Below are positions 31,990 to 44,159 of a DNA stretch of 64,000 nucleotides, piece by piece; the first letter of the stretch is position 1, and each line of letters starts with the position of its first letter. The notes under the pieces are model-generated. The model was not told the DNA's origin and made no database searches. It was given only the letters and a program-made list of their open reading frames with translations. The DNA is from Vandiemenella viatica (Eukaryota > Arthropoda > Insecta > Orthoptera > Morabidae): positions 61,997,832 through 62,061,831 of the forward strand of contig JARYHS010013631.1 in the NCBI GenBank assembly GCA_031002005.1, in the 5' to 3' direction. The position numbers and the translations under genes were made by a program.

Positions 31990-32740
31990 AATTATGTATG
32001 TTATTATTATTCTCATATCATACACATCAAATACACAGTTAAATACATTGTACAAATTAACATCTTTACACACATTTCGCCCAGTACTTCGCAACCTCGA
32101 TCGCATTGTGTGTTGCTCGAAACAGGTCATCTTTGTTGCAGGATGATGGGCACATAGGGCACTCGAGCATATGGTTCATCGTTTGGACCTCGCCACATTC
32201 GCACATAATACTGGTAGCATCAGTATAACCCCATTTCACTAGATTTTCCTTGGACCTGCCCACTCCTGTCCGCAATCGATTTAAGGACCACCAGACGTTC
32301 CAGTCCTCTGCATGACCAGGTGGCAAGCTCTCTGCAACTGTCAGTGGTCCTGAGATTTTAAGGACCTTCATTTTCCACAACTGTACTTATGCCTTTACAG
32401 GTGACCCAATTAGTACCCGCGATGTTCTCAGAAAGCTTATCCTGGACTTGAGTTTCTGGGCTGGTGGTGGATGAGCGCTGTCCCGTTCTACTTTTTTCCT
32501 CTCCTTGTTTGTAGCCACTTCTCTACGGATAGTGGGTAGTGCAATCCCCGAAAGCTGGTAGAGTCTGTCAACTGGGGTAGGCTTTAGGCAACCTGTCACT
32601 AGCCTACAGGTGTTATTGAGAGCAACATCCACCTGTTTGGTGTGAGATGATTAATACCAAACTGGGCAAGCATATTCTGCAACAGAGTAACAAAGGGCCA
32701 TTGCTGATGTACGTATAGTTTGTGTTTGTATATTAAAATA
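31990..32740 (-). pseudogene. LINE-B fragment, second copy
   Basis: Homologous to 18770-19570. From the right: 'IRTSAMALCYSVAEYACPVW' and 'VDVALNNTCRLVTGCLKPTP' (as in 'ALNETCRIVASCLKMTP'). Then, in the 104-codon ORF 32066-32380, 'WWSLNRLRTGVGRSKENLVK' and 'CECGEVQTMNHMLECP', a cysteine/histidine motif that ends many LINE ORF2 proteins. The 3' end shows a short TTATTATTATT run. 5'-truncated. Confidence 0.85.
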
Positions 32741-33599
32741 ACCACAAAATAAAAACCTGACGCTTATTTTGATCGCGGCTTTCAAGATATATTAAGATGT
32801 AAGTGTTTTTAGTATTTGCCGTTCAAATATAGGATATAGCCGATATTAGGAACGGATTTCAAGTTCATAGGCAATGGCGTTTTTAAGGTAGACCCTGTAA
32901 CAGAAATGTTCCAAAATCGACAACTTTAATAGCCACTCATATCTACATTTTAAAAAGCATTTGTCCTATGTTTGACGATCTGTTAACACTAGTACCGCAC
33001 ACACTGGGGTAGAAAATTTTTGTTTTCAACCTCCTTTTCTTCATGAGTTGTCTTCATAGAATACAATTTAAAAATAATATAAAAAATATAAGTACAATAT
33101 TCAGTTTCAAATCAAAGAAATACATCCTGTGCAAATTAGAAGTTTACGAGCGAGAGGCTTGCTGGTATTGTAATGGATCATATTGTATGACAGTGTCACT
33201 AACGTTCAGTGTCTTCGTCTTTTGTTTCGTTTCGATTAGTATCATCAACTAAAACTGAACCCATCGTCAGGCTTTGAAAGCAGTTCTGATATCACGTTCC
33301 AAAAGCGTCGATTGTCGATCAGGTTGAATCACTTGTAGCTCTCTTGGTGGGAGACGAAATTGCTAGGAATGCGACCTTCACGGAACAAGCCACAGTCACG
33401 ACTTTACCGCCCGCAGAAAGCGGTTCTCTTTTCTTGGCGTGACTCATGAAACCTTTATCGTTGTTTGGGATGAGGCAGTGTTACCCACGTAATATCCACC
33501 ACGTGTTACCTCAGCAAGCTATTCATAAAGTCAGCATCATTATTTTGCATCAAGCACCAAGAATCTCTTTCCGTACAGTCCATGTACAGCACTTAGTCA
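32741..33599. other. no recognised gene
   Basis: AT-rich on the left, mixed on the right. ORFs at 33043-33252 and 33446-33832 have no domain; the latter overlaps LINE-A sequence in antisense. Confidence 0.4.
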
Positions 33600-33840
33600 A
33601 GGCGTTTGCAGCGTTGTGCAAAAAGCACTCTGTACCCCATTCGACGGCAAGCAAATCAAAGTACTCTCCTTTGCACCCCATCAGACTCCTGTATTTAATA
33701 ACCGTGAGGTGGATCCCAGATTATTCCACCATGCCCAGCAAGGGTCTCAGCATGGTGGATTCTCAGTTCCCTCATCACTCTCACGAATCAGTGTTGGACT
33801 ATGGAACCATTTTCAACCCTTTCCCCAATTAGTTCTGGCC
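33600..33840 (-). pseudogene. LINE-A fragment (C-terminal region), decayed
   Basis: Minus-strand frames contain 'RVMREL', 'ETLAGHGGIIWDPPH' and 'QESDGVQRRV', matching 'RVMREC', 'VRPLLEYGSVVWDPHF' and 'QELERVQRRAA' of LINE-A at 14320-14470. Heavily frameshifted. Confidence 0.65.
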
Positions 33841-33899
33841 AAATAAGTTTTTTTATCCAATCATTTACACCTAAGCCTACAACAAGCAATTCTCTCTTT

Positions 33900-34830
33900 A
33901 CATCATCATCATCATCCTCAACAGTTTCCAGCCTCTGGCCGGGTCTGCTTCATGCACAAGCCTCTCCATTTCCTTCTTTCATCCCACCACCTCTCTGTCA
34001 CCACTTTTTTCCAGCCCTCTCTTCTCTTCCATACACACTCCTCTACTCCTTTCAGCCATCCATCTATTGGTCTTCCTCTGGGTCGTTTACCATGCTTCTT
34101 AATTTCGTGGATTTTTCTTGGGATTCTCTGAACCTCCATTCTCTTTAGATGTCCATACCATCTCAGTCTGGTCCTCTCTACCGTTTCCTGTAGGAGTTCC
34201 TCTTTTATGGCGCATCTAATCACTTCATTCCTTATTCTGCCCATTTTAGTAACTCCCATTCTACGTCTTAAAAACTTCATTTCGCTTGCTTGTACTCGGC
34301 TGATGTCCAGCTTTTTCATTGTCCACGTTTCAGCAGCGTAAGTGAAGATAGGCACATAGTATCTATGATATATTACACTCTTGCTTCTCTGTGGCACCTC
34401 CATATCAGTCTTCTAATGCTCCTTAGGAACGCCTCTGTTTGTCTTCCTCTTTCACTTATCCCGCCATCATATCCTCCACATTCCTCTAATACACACCCCA
34501 AGTACTTAAACCTGTTTACCTTCTGTTAGTTGTCCCTGCCATCACAATTCCCTGGTTTATCCTAATCTTCTTTCTGGTTGTTACCATGTACTCACATTTC
34601 TTTACATTAAATTTCAGGCCATATTCCTCCACACTGTCTGTCCATACATCCAACTGCTGCTGCGCTTCCTCTTCATCTCCTCCCTAGATCATCAGATCAT
34701 CCGCAAAAGCCATCACCTTCATGTTTTCCTCTACCATCCTCACTGCCACCTTCTGCATTATTTCATCCATGATTACAATGAAGAGTAGTTGCGATAGGGC
34801 ACTTCCCTCTCAATTCTCTCTTCAAAAATC
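33900..34830 (-). pseudogene. LINE-C: reverse transcriptase C-terminal half
   Basis: In order on the minus strand: 'GSALSQLLFIVIMDEI', 'VMAFADDLMI' (catalytic box), 'VEEYGLKFNVKKCEYM', 'RFKYLGCVLEE', and the 161-codon open frame 33918-34403 with 'YVPIFTYAAETWTMKKLD', 'RVQASEMKFLRRRMGVTK' and 'RWYGHLKRME' followed by 'GKRPRGRPI'. This order is typical of insect RTE-related and allied endonuclease/reverse transcriptases. The 3' end is a GATGATGATGATG run (plus strand 33901-33917). Several breaks; 5'-truncated. Related to 50718-51545. Confidence 0.85.
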
Positions 34831-34840
34831 CTTTTTTTTT

Positions 34841-36393
34841 TATATGAGCACAGAATCAATTAACTCTTTTTGGTACTTGACCTGGCGATGATAAATTTTC
34901 ATCTTTTTTCCTAACTTGTTACCAATGCTTCAAAGCGTTGTTGTTATAAACTGAAATTAGCTTTGACATAGCCTGTATGGGTGAATATTTCCGTAGTAGA
35001 CATACTAAGCCAATGTGTCAAGGATAAACAAACGAAGTTCTTTCCTCCTGGATCTTCGGCATGGCGTCAAACCTGGACTACTGAACGTTGGCAGCAGTTT
35101 ACATAAACGAAGCCAGATATATCAAATTTAAAGGTCAATTACTTATGAAAGGAAGAGACATTCAAAACATACACCTCTCGTTTCCTAGATATATATCTTA
35201 TTACAGTACCTAGCCTCTCAGCCCGTCAGGAATGTTATGGCAATTCATTTCTTTGTGGTTGCCTAAATAAATAGAATTGTTGTTGTGTAATGCTCATAAC
35301 CTTATTTTGCAATTTTTACATATTTTGGTTGTAGTTTACGCGGCGCTACAGATGGAATTTATACTGAATTAATGATGTCAGAATTATGGAACCAATGAAA
35401 TTAAAAATAAATTAGGAATCCATTATTCCGTAAAAAAAAATGTGTGATTTGTCATTCTGGTCCTGTCTGCATTTCGACATTGCTGTTCTAAATACGTAGA
35501 TTCTATTACCCGAGTACGAATACATCCACTCTATTGCCAACTAAATGTGACCCACTGGAAATATTTACATATGTCTGATATAGTGACATCAGTAATAAAA
35601 GCAACCAATAATTAATATATTAATTTAAACCCAGTACCAACTTTGATTTCAGTGTTTTTGTAAATAATTTTTTCGAGTATACTATAACAGTGACTTAAAA
35701 TATCTATATATAAATATCTTGCAAGCCCGTCAAAAAGGACATGTTGAACGTAGTATTTTAGCAATTCGTTTCTTCGCTAACTCAGTATAATTTTCATCAA
35801 ACAACGCTCTTAATCTTGAAAATGATATAATGGAGATTTATCTTAGCTTATTGCAACAATGGTATCGCTGTAAATAGAGTACAAGAAAAATCTACATTGA
35901 ACAAAATTTTAATTGAGAAAAAGCAACTAATAATTAATATGTCTATTTTTACGAAATACATACTTTTATTTTAGTGTGCTGGCATATCATTTAATCGTGG
36001 ATGCTCAGCAAAATGGAACTGTTATTAAATAACGCGCATAACCTCCAATACCTCCGGTCGTTGTTGGTTGGACAACGAAGGCGGAAAACGTGACGTCAGA
36101 GAGTTACAGACATCACTACATCGTGACCAATATTGACATTTTAGATAACTTTACACTGAAATGCTATCACCAACCAAGAGCGATTTTAGATCTTGTGTTT
36201 AATTTAATCGTTTTCTAACCCCCCTAACTCGAGGTGTCAAGATACTTCGTGTTCTGAAAGCACTTAAAAGTAAAAATATTTTAAAATAAATAAATAAACA
36301 ATAGAGGTAGGTAAGTGTACGATATTGTGCGGAAACGTTAGGAACATTGCAAACACAAATGTCTTCCATTATCCCACATGGTCTTCAGTCTTG
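34841..36393. other. 1.5 kb AT-rich sequence without genes
   Basis: No ORF above noise, no repeat recognised. A TGACGTCA palindrome lies at 36091-36098. Confidence 0.45.
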
Positions 36394-36661
36394 TTAAGTG
36401 AGGCGTTTTTGCGCAAATCTTAACTCCCCTCCCTTTCTGGTGAGATTTGGTGAGATCTGGTGGGACCACCCTTCCTCCCTCCTAACGTCAGATCGACCTC
36501 GTAATTTGGAGACCTCTACTGTTGTTTGAAGGGTGGCAATCTGAAATAAAAAGTTGACGTCAGATTTCCGTCGACCCCCCTGCTCCCCCCCCCCTGCTAC
36601 CCCTGCTCCACCTATGCTCCCCCCTCCCCCCCCCCAAATAGTGAGATTTCGCCGGAACCTT
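36394..36661 (-). mobile_element. G-rich MITE (family GGGGCGTCCAT), degenerate third copy
   Basis: On the minus strand: TTCCGGCGAAATCTCAC, poly(G) blocks, GACGGAAATCTGACG, then CCAGATCTCACCAAATCTC and AGGGAGGGGAG. These are the internal words of the two complete copies at 36928 and 46022. The terminal inverted repeats are lost. TGACGTCA at 36555-36562. Confidence 0.65.
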
Positions 36662-36927
36662 TTGCATCGGACTATCACATCGGACTCTTGCGTATGCGAA
36701 AACTGTTGTCATCGATTATCGTACGCAGGCAAGACCTCTTACAACGAACGATAACAACAGAAATCTCCACACTCAACTTCTTGCTTCGAGGAATAGACTC
36801 TCAACTAAACCGCACTACTCATCGGCTGGATAGTGATATCCCTGAGAAATCGAATTTAGCACTGAAAATAGTAAATTGTTCGCAACAAACTTCTGTTCCT
36901 TCTTACTTCACAAAGACACATTCCTTT
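36662..36927. other. spacer between two G-rich MITE copies
   Basis: No gene or repeat recognised. Confidence 0.35.
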
Positions 36928-37276
36928 GGGGGCGTCCATTAATTACGTGAAGTGAAATGGGGGGGAGGGGGGCGGGTCCGGCGAAATCTCACCAAGGGGC
37001 AAGGGGGGTAAACAGAAATCTAAAAAAAAAGTCAACGAATGACGCAAAAGACGATTTTAGGGGGGGGGGGAACCGACTTTTGGGGGGGGGGGGTATAACC
37101 GCCCTTGGGAGCATGAGACCTAAAAAAAAGTCTCAAAAAGTTGTGAGGTCCTTCATAGGAGTGGGGGGGGGGGGTTCACGTCGTCTTTTTTCTGGGGGGT
37201 GTCCGACCAATTCTCACCAGAGAGTTGGGGGGTCCGGAATTCCGGAAAACACCTCACGTAATTAATGGAGGCCCCC
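36928..37276. mobile_element. G-rich MITE (family GGGGCGTCCAT), complete copy
   Basis: Ends GGGGGCGTCCATTAATTACG (from 36928) and CGTAATTAATGGAGGCCCCC (to 37276) are inverted repeats. Inside are six or more G runs of 7-13 bases separated by modules such as CCTAAAAAAAAGTCTC and AATGACGCAAAAGACG. The flanks TTT and TTA match at 2 of 3. The layout suggests PIF/Harbinger-type mobility. The G runs could form quadruplexes. Glycine-rich ORFs are artefacts. Confidence 0.85.
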
Positions 37277-37279
37277 TTA

Positions 37280-39891
37280 TTGCTATTGACTTCCACCATA
37301 GGAGTCATATTTCTGCAAACTGTGAAGCTGTTTGTCAGTTCGAGCACACTGCCGTCTCGTGCATTCGAATATTTTAAACAAGCAGTCTTTTATAACAAGG
37401 TTCCCCAAATACATGAATTCTGCGTCGGTGACAGTAGCTGGCCCATGCCTATGCCTTAGCTATTATTATCCGAGATGAGGCCTGAGCTAACCCGTTGAAC
37501 TATCTACTCGGAAGATCAGATAAACTAATTATGTGTGAACTTGACGGAGTCCGTTCCTGCGAAATGCTCTAAATCACTCTTTTAACATTATTTAATATTG
37601 TTTACATTAAATTGAGTAAAATTGTCAATGTGCTGTCATATCTGTACGGTACTATTATAAATCTGTAAGCGAGCTCCGAGTGTCTGAGAGCTTGAAATGG
37701 TATCATGCATAAATTATGGCAGCAATTTGGATGGCGTTTTCAAATTTTGAGAGCTAATCTATTACTACACTATATAGAAAATATAGCTCGCACAGGTGCA
37801 CTGTGCAATTAAAGATAACGGTAATTTTTCGGCTATTTTCCGGAATGCGACCTTGGGCGGGTTAGCCCTCAGGAACAATCGTCTCGATCAACCGAGTGTC
37901 ACCCTAGAGAAATGAGCTTAATCGACCGACGTATAGAAACCCTTAGAGTCGGTCTAAAATGAACCCACTGTCGGATTTTAAGATGTTTGTTTAATTGTGT
38001 TGTAATATTGTTAATAACATTTGATGAAGGATACTTTTGTAATAAACGTATATTAATGTCAAACGTAAGGATAACGGTGTTGTCAGTATGTAAAGCAATA
38101 TTCCGATTTCTCATATCAGCAATTTCAGTCATTAAGAATAGGTATTTTTTGATAATTTACGCAAACAAAAATTAATTTAATTCTTAACAAGAGGTGTACT
38201 GTACACCTCATTATGGAAGAGATTAAAACCTGCAAAAAATAGCTTGTGGTGTAAGTGTACCGAGGAACGGAGCAGAAAATTATAATCGTTTCAAGATGAG
38301 AGAAATATTTGCCACAGATCACTCTGTATTTGAGATGAGGATTCCTTTACAGGCATAATTTAGTAAGTTTTCGTATTGGCTTTGGGAGTCAGGAAAATTA
38401 AATAAATTTTTAATGGATGTACTGAACAATTTATCTCAAACACTGAAAGAATTTGAAGTGAAAATTCGAAAGAAATTAAATTAATCTCCATTAATAATTA
38501 ATTAATTAAATTCAATTTTTAAGAAAAATTATGTTTCCTGGCAAGAGCTCAAAGTTCGGGAATGGATTCGTATATAATCGCTGGTATAGACGTTCTTACG
38601 ACAGTCATTTGTCATCGAAAAACTTTCAGAGGGAATTTTCTTCCAACTTGAGAACCAATATAAACCAAGTAAGAAGCTCGCCGATTGTGAGTAAAACTAA
38701 GACCAGGGTAATTACCCGAAATCTGTTTATGGATACACTAATCCTCCATTTTACTTCAACTATTCCGAATATTCTCAGTATCAATAAATACAGGTATTAC
38801 ATTAGGAATAAATATATTTCTATAGGCTAGTAACAATACAATGGGAAATAACATTTCCTACTACTTATATATTTAATGTCCTCCAAAATGGATGAAGGTG
38901 GTTGTGTGGAATGTTTTGAGTTCAAGCTACAATATTTACAGAGAGTGTGGTTTATAGCTTGTAACGGATTCTGGTTCAGCATGAAAAGTGGTACAGCATA
39001 AACTTTTACTATTTGTAATTTGCTTTGTTTTCATGAGTCAAACATTCCTTTCGTCTTACTTCATGTATGTAGTTTCACATGTACTGGGATCCACACAGTC
39101 TGGAAAAGAATTTTTACAAACTTTTCTGATGAAGACTGAGATAAAATGATTTCAGAATTTAATATGCTTTCATGAGTGCTATATGACCAACGTTGTTACT
39201 TCATCCGTAGGTAAATACTTCCAACTGTATCGTTATCTGTAATTGTAACGGTATGAAAGTTTTCTAATGGATTGAGATGAATCTTCCAATTATAGAATTT
39301 GTGACCTGGATTATGGAAATTAGAAGGAAATAAGAAAGTGATCGATGCTTTGAAAGTTGGGATACATAATACATGACGAGGAGTTTGTTTTCTTGAAAAT
39401 CTTGTAAACATTGCAGTAACATAAATATTTTATACGTTTATCAGTAGAATGTAGATACAGCTGTGTGTCCCTTGATATTGCGTTTAAATAAACAGTCACA
39501 AAAGAATCATGTAAGTTATGTACTTTTTCCGTACATTGGCTAGGTCAACCGAATAAGATCTTTCAAAATGTTACTGTGTTTGGCAATTCTCATTCTTCGC
39601 CACAATTATAAATTAGTTTCCCTACATCTAATGAGGATCTTGACAGCATCATAGAACGCAAATTTCCAGTAGGGATAATTAATTCCTGGAAGAGGTTATT
39701 ACGTCGCTGTCGAGGTTAACTTGCATTTAACGACGCTTCCTTATTCGGACGTAGGGGTCATCGGCAAGTAGGGATCGTCTGTTGTCAAGGATAGTGAAAA
39801 GATTCTTTGTCATATTTTGTGTAAATTTATTTCAAGACAATAGATATTTGAAAGTTTTGAAGTGTTAAAATAAGAGCCACATATTGTATCG
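37280..39891. other. 2.6 kb AT-rich, gene-free; contains upstream region of tRNA-Ala
   Basis: The longest stretch with no repeat shared elsewhere in the window. The 99-codon ORF at 38531-38830 (plus) is Ser/Asn/Arg-rich with no domain. The rest shows only short ORFs. Confidence 0.45.
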
Positions 39892-39964
39892 GGGGGCGTA
39901 GCTCAGATGGTAGAGCGCTCGCTTAGCATGCGAGAGGTACCGGGATCGATACCCGGCGCCTCCA
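39892..39964 (+). tRNA. tRNA-Ala (anticodon AGC)
   Basis: A full 73-nt cloverleaf. The acceptor stem GGGGGCG pairs with CGCCTCC (one G-T), discriminator A. D arm GCTC/GAGC, anticodon arm CTCGC-TTAGCAT-GCGAG with anticodon AGC, variable loop AGGTA, T arm CCGGG-ATCGATA-CCCGG. A box TAGCTCAGATGG and B box GGGATCGATACCC are intact. TTTTT follows within 10 bases (39970-39974) as a polymerase III terminator. No intron. CCA is not encoded, as expected in eukaryotes. It delivers alanine to GCU/GCC codons after A34 is edited to inosine. Unlike the SINE heads, every stem closes, so it is probably functional. Confidence 0.97.
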
Positions 39965-39969
39965 CAAAA

Positions 39970-39974
39970 TTTTT
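39970..39974 (+). terminator. RNA polymerase III T-tract after tRNA-Ala
   Basis: Five T residues a few bases after the discriminator base of tRNA-Ala. This is the standard RNA polymerase III stop signal. Confidence 0.8.
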
Positions 39975-42021
39975 ATATTTATTTAAAGGCTTATTTACCT
40001 TTATTTCTGGTTAGCTAGTGCAAATAACTTCACAGTTTTGTATTTCTTCCTACCCTTAGCAAAAAAATACTACTTATTAAGACTGAATGTGTCAACATTA
40101 CTTTCATCTATAACTTTTTTTTTTTAATTGCACAGACTGTTGTGATCTTAATTAACTACTAAGAAGCATGTCAAAATCAGTTAATAATAGTATTCTGCTG
40201 ACTATTATTTCAAGAATTTGACTGTTTCCCGATCTTCTGTTTGAAAATTACTAATCAGAATTTGAAGGCCGTATGGTAGCAGTAGAGATTGCAGTTCCAT
40301 GATTCATTTGGCACATTCATCGATGATAAACAGGAAAGTACAATAAGTTTTCACAAACAGCTTTGGAACATCTGATTCTATGAAACCTTAGAGATTCTAA
40401 AAGTTTTCCTCGAGGCGTTCCGGACTGCTGTTTGAACCTCCATTTCGGTCATCCAAGTACCAGTTTTCCTGGATAGTTGCTTGGAAGGCCGGGACCGATT
40501 CCTCTTACGGTTCGAATGATCATATTGTCGCCAAAATCAAACAGAAAGAAATAACGATTCTGGTGAGGAGGTCGTAGCTGGCTGATAAACAAAGAAAATG
40601 TGGAAATGTTTGGAATAGCTGTGTAACCAAATTTACATTAGCACATCCGACAATCGAGTTATTTATTTCAAAGGAAAACAGCTTCGTGGAGAATACGATA
40701 CCCTAGTAGTTAGAGGCTAACCCACCTTACTATGAACCCACGGAAGTTGGAATCAGACGCCGGAGCGGTTCTCCAGGCACATTCTCTTGCCGTCAAATTG
40801 GTCCCGGTAAATAACTTCCTCCTCATGCACAAAACGGCAGGAATGCAGCGCAACCTATCTTTACTTCAGTGCCAAGATCTTGAATGGTAATACATAGCAA
40901 CAACTCCACCCATCCTTAGTCCTATGTTCCTGAGAGGACTATAGAGGCGACAAGCTTTATCACTAACAGGGGATCTTGATGCTCTTGAAACATTATTAGT
41001 TGATTGTGGTATGTTGCCGTTTCCTGCATTCACATGGGCACGTGAAATATGGAACGAGATTCTACCAGTCAAGTACGACGAAATTTTCAGTGAGTTGTCG
41101 CTGTGTTATTTACACACTAGAATATGCGACTTGACTCAGCTCAAGAAAAAAGATAATTATTACTTAAACTGTTGATAAATTATGAAATGGGCATTCATCG
41201 CATCGGATGGGTTAATTTAAAAGATTTATTTCACCAGTCTCCAGCTTATTCACACAGGTGATTAAAAACGGCAGTTACTAGTTCATAAACCCGTTTTACG
41301 AAATGTAGGTACACGAGCATTCTGACTATTACGGCAGCTTGCAATTAAGTTTACTGGAGGGTCGTTTAAGCAAAGTTGCCTGCGTAATTACTGTACGTGT
41401 TACGGCGCCAAAGAATTGCTGTGTATGTTAATAGGTGACGGAGAATTTTTGAACGGTATTGTCGTGCAACAAAATTGCTAATAATTATTTCTTTTGAAAC
41501 GTAATAGCTTCAGGAGCAACGTAGATTATATCCAAGTTAATTAAAGACTTGATGTATGGAAATACCTGTTGCGTGCTAAATGTGCGTTCCTATTTAATCG
41601 CTCGCGCATATTGCGTAGATTGGCAACGAGCTCCGTTTAATTTAGAGCACTATAAATCCCAACCACTCATTGTTTGGTGAAAAGGCCTTTCTTGGGGGTG
41701 ATTTGGTTACTGTCAGTGACGAATAGTGGGCACTTTTTTATAATTTAATTGTATATTGCATGTAAAGGATTAACTATCTATAAAAGATACTTAATTTTAA
41801 AACAGCAATCTTTACAATTTATGATATCATTCATAATTATTTGCATCGCAATGTGCGATATTTAAACAGTAGAACAATTACAACAGAATGAATTTGTCAC
41901 ATGAAAATTTACCAACGATTAGTTAAATGTAAACCACAGGAACACGAAAGATGTCCACGCTCGATTAAGGTTCTACTATCTTAGAAAAGTATTTAGGTTA
42001 TATTCCTATCGTATCAACTGA
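39975..42021. other. 2 kb without recognised genes
   Basis: AT-rich; short ORFs only (for example 40866-41072 minus). No repeats shared with the rest of the window were seen. Confidence 0.45.
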
Positions 42022-43405
42022 TCTACTATATAATTTCGTAAGCTCACGCATTCACTCTCCTCGATAGCTATTGGCTGGAGAACGGTGTCACGTGTCAGCC
42101 CTCTTTCGCAAAAACAGCAACCCGTGACATCATTAAAAGAAATTCGTGGTTATGTGCACAATTTAATAGCTAAGCAACTGATACCAAATTAATTGCCACA
42201 ATACAATCATTAAGTTTGCTTTTCGTAGCGTTTCGTAGTTTAAAAAAATATCGATAAACTTTACGTCTGAAAAAAACCTGAATCTGCTTTGGGAGCGTGC
42301 ACAAACTACGTGGCTCGGTCCGGGGGGGGGGGGGGGTTGGCTGAAAGGCTACGCTGGGCTACGTGGGGGGGAGGGGGGTTCCGAGCCAAGCCACGTAGCT
42401 TTCCTTTCATAACATTTTTCACAGTTAAAATGAGAAACGGAACACACAACAGCATGTGAATATTTATTTCCTTCATTTAATTAACTCCGTATGCAATTTA
42501 CAATAGTCTGACAGGAGAAAACAGAACAAAGTGTCTTCTGGAATCAAAAGGGGAAAATGCTACATGCTACGTGGGGGGTGGGGGTTTGAGGCAAAAGCCA
42601 CGTAGGGCTACGTTGTGGGGGAGGGGGGTTCACAGGAGGCCAAAATGGAGCTACGTGGTTTATGCGCGCTACCTTTTTAATAACATGTTGCTAAAGGAAA
42701 CAACTTAAAAAAAACTTTAAAAAAATAAATTACTCATGGTCACTGCTGTAACCACGAATGCCAATTGTAATTCCGGCTAAGGATAAATTTCAATTTAATT
42801 AAAACTTTCAATAATGTTGTTGCTGACTAAAGTTTATGCATGACGGTTTATTTGCTTTTCAGGTATTTTCCTGACAGCTTTCGTTAATGCTCTTTCTACA
42901 TGTTCGCTGTACGTGAGTTATTAGGTTATTTTAAGTGGACATAAGACCAAATATGTTACCGAATCAACTATTCTGGCAATTCATTGATCAACTGTTTAAT
43001 AATATGGAATGTGCATTAAGTTCTCTGGCCGTTATAGATACTATGACCAATCATTACGAGTGTTTGCCCAGTCTCAATAAAAAGGAACGTGATTCTTTCA
43101 AAACAAACAGGAATTTTTAAATTTTGCAGAGTGAACTTTAAGGGTCAAGTTTCTATTTAAGCAATTATAAGATTGCACTGTCGTCCCTGTTCGTGTTTAA
43201 TACCTACCTCTATTAATGTTTCTGAGTTATTCAAGCTCAGAGATTTTATTCACGCTAAAACACAGGTCAGGTTTATATTTGGTCAGATCAGGTCAACCTG
43301 TCATAATCTTCCATCCTAAAAACTGGAACTATTCTAGACCTGTGACGATACGCAAAAAACGGTCACGGGCTTTCACTAGTAATTAATAAATATATAATTC
43401 GCACT
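42022..43405 (-). repeat. R24 repeat, copy 2 (inverted relative to copy 1)
   Basis: Reverse-complement match to 24365-25404. Removing the 383-bp MITE at 42291-42673 makes the two copies nearly the same length (about 1.0 kb). The two copies lie about 17 kb apart and point in opposite directions. Divergence is moderate, so they look like two old insertions of one family rather than a recent segmental duplication. Confidence 0.75.
42288..42676. mobile_element. C-rich MITE copy D, inside R24
   Basis: Element 42291-42673, reversed relative to copies A-C (G runs on the plus strand). Left end GGGAGCGTGCACAAACTACG, right end ...TTTATGCGCGCTACC, TTT duplicated on both sides. R24 copy 1 has the unoccupied site: its ATGTTACTGAAAAGCAG corresponds to the joined flanks with a single 3-bp AAA/TTT, which confirms the element's limits and 3-bp duplication. 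Confidence 0.92.
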
Positions 43406-43885
43406 ACGTCAAATGTATATCAGACCAAAGTCTTGGTTAGTCATCTGTCTGGAGTACATAGAAGGATAACATTTTCCAAATAACTGTAGATTACTTTTTC
43501 TTTTTCTATTTTGGCTGGGAGGCCTGATAACAGATTTTCTATATAATAGTGGAAATGGTGGAATGCAACTAGCGCCATCAGTAAGAGAAGTTTCAGTTTG
43601 TTTATTTAAATTTTATAGTTTTTAGGCAGATTAGACTATTATCATTTTCCTCCGTGACATGAACGTAGCGTTGGATGACGTCAAACTCTACATCTACCAA
43701 CCAGGCCGACACATCGTCGTTTTAATATAAGTACCTGGGTGACCGATCTTCGCTCGGCATCTTTCGATTTCTATTTAATATCCAAGATTTCGAGTAAAGT
43801 TTGATTAAAGTAAAAGGCTTGAAGACTTCCTAGGCGTTTTGAGGTGCACAGTTAACCAAAGAGAAACATCACTAACATCATTAGG
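43406..43885. other. spacer with a TGACGTCA palindrome
   Basis: TGACGTCA at 43676-43683. No gene recognised. Confidence 0.35.
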
Positions 43886-44060
43886 CTTACTGGTACCTGA
43901 ACCTTCTACGTAATGAGGTTAGAGCCGTTTTCGAGAAACCAAATACAAAAATTGCAACTTTTTTTTTTTTTTTAATCGTGTTAAAAACTTGAATAGCAAA
44001 ACGTTATCTACATATGAAATTTCATCCAAATCGTTAGATCCATTTGCGAGACCGCCTCAT
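43886..44060 (+). repeat. RTE-like 3'-region repeat, copy 1 (GGTACCTGAA type)
   Basis: Shares with 45010-45255 the series CTGGTACCTGAA, TCTACG, AG.GCCGTTTTCGAGA, AAAAATTG, AAACGTTATCTACATATG-like and AAATTTCATCCAAATCGT. The end of the unit is missing here. Confidence 0.6.
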
Positions 44061-44159
44061 AAATTGCTTTCAAAGAAAAATGTTATTATTATGCTAAACA
44101 GAAATCTTAATGCCAGTCAGGGATTGATTAACGCTGCGAGATTTGTGTTAATTCAGGGC

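Noticed and set aside
33902..33918. (CAT)n as an independent microsatellite
   Set aside because: It is the 3' (GATG)-type tail of the minus-strand LINE-C copy.
36394..37347. Glycine-rich ORFs around the G-rich MITEs
   Set aside because: Reading through poly(G) tracts; not conserved between the MITE copies.
38531..38830. 99-codon ORF as a gene
   Set aside because: No domain, no splice or promoter context, AT-driven residue use (Ser, Asn, Ile, Arg).
24365..43405. Segmental inverted duplication of the whole 24-43 kb block
   Set aside because: Only about 1 kb at each end matches; flanks differ and identity is moderate, so dispersed repeat copies fit better.
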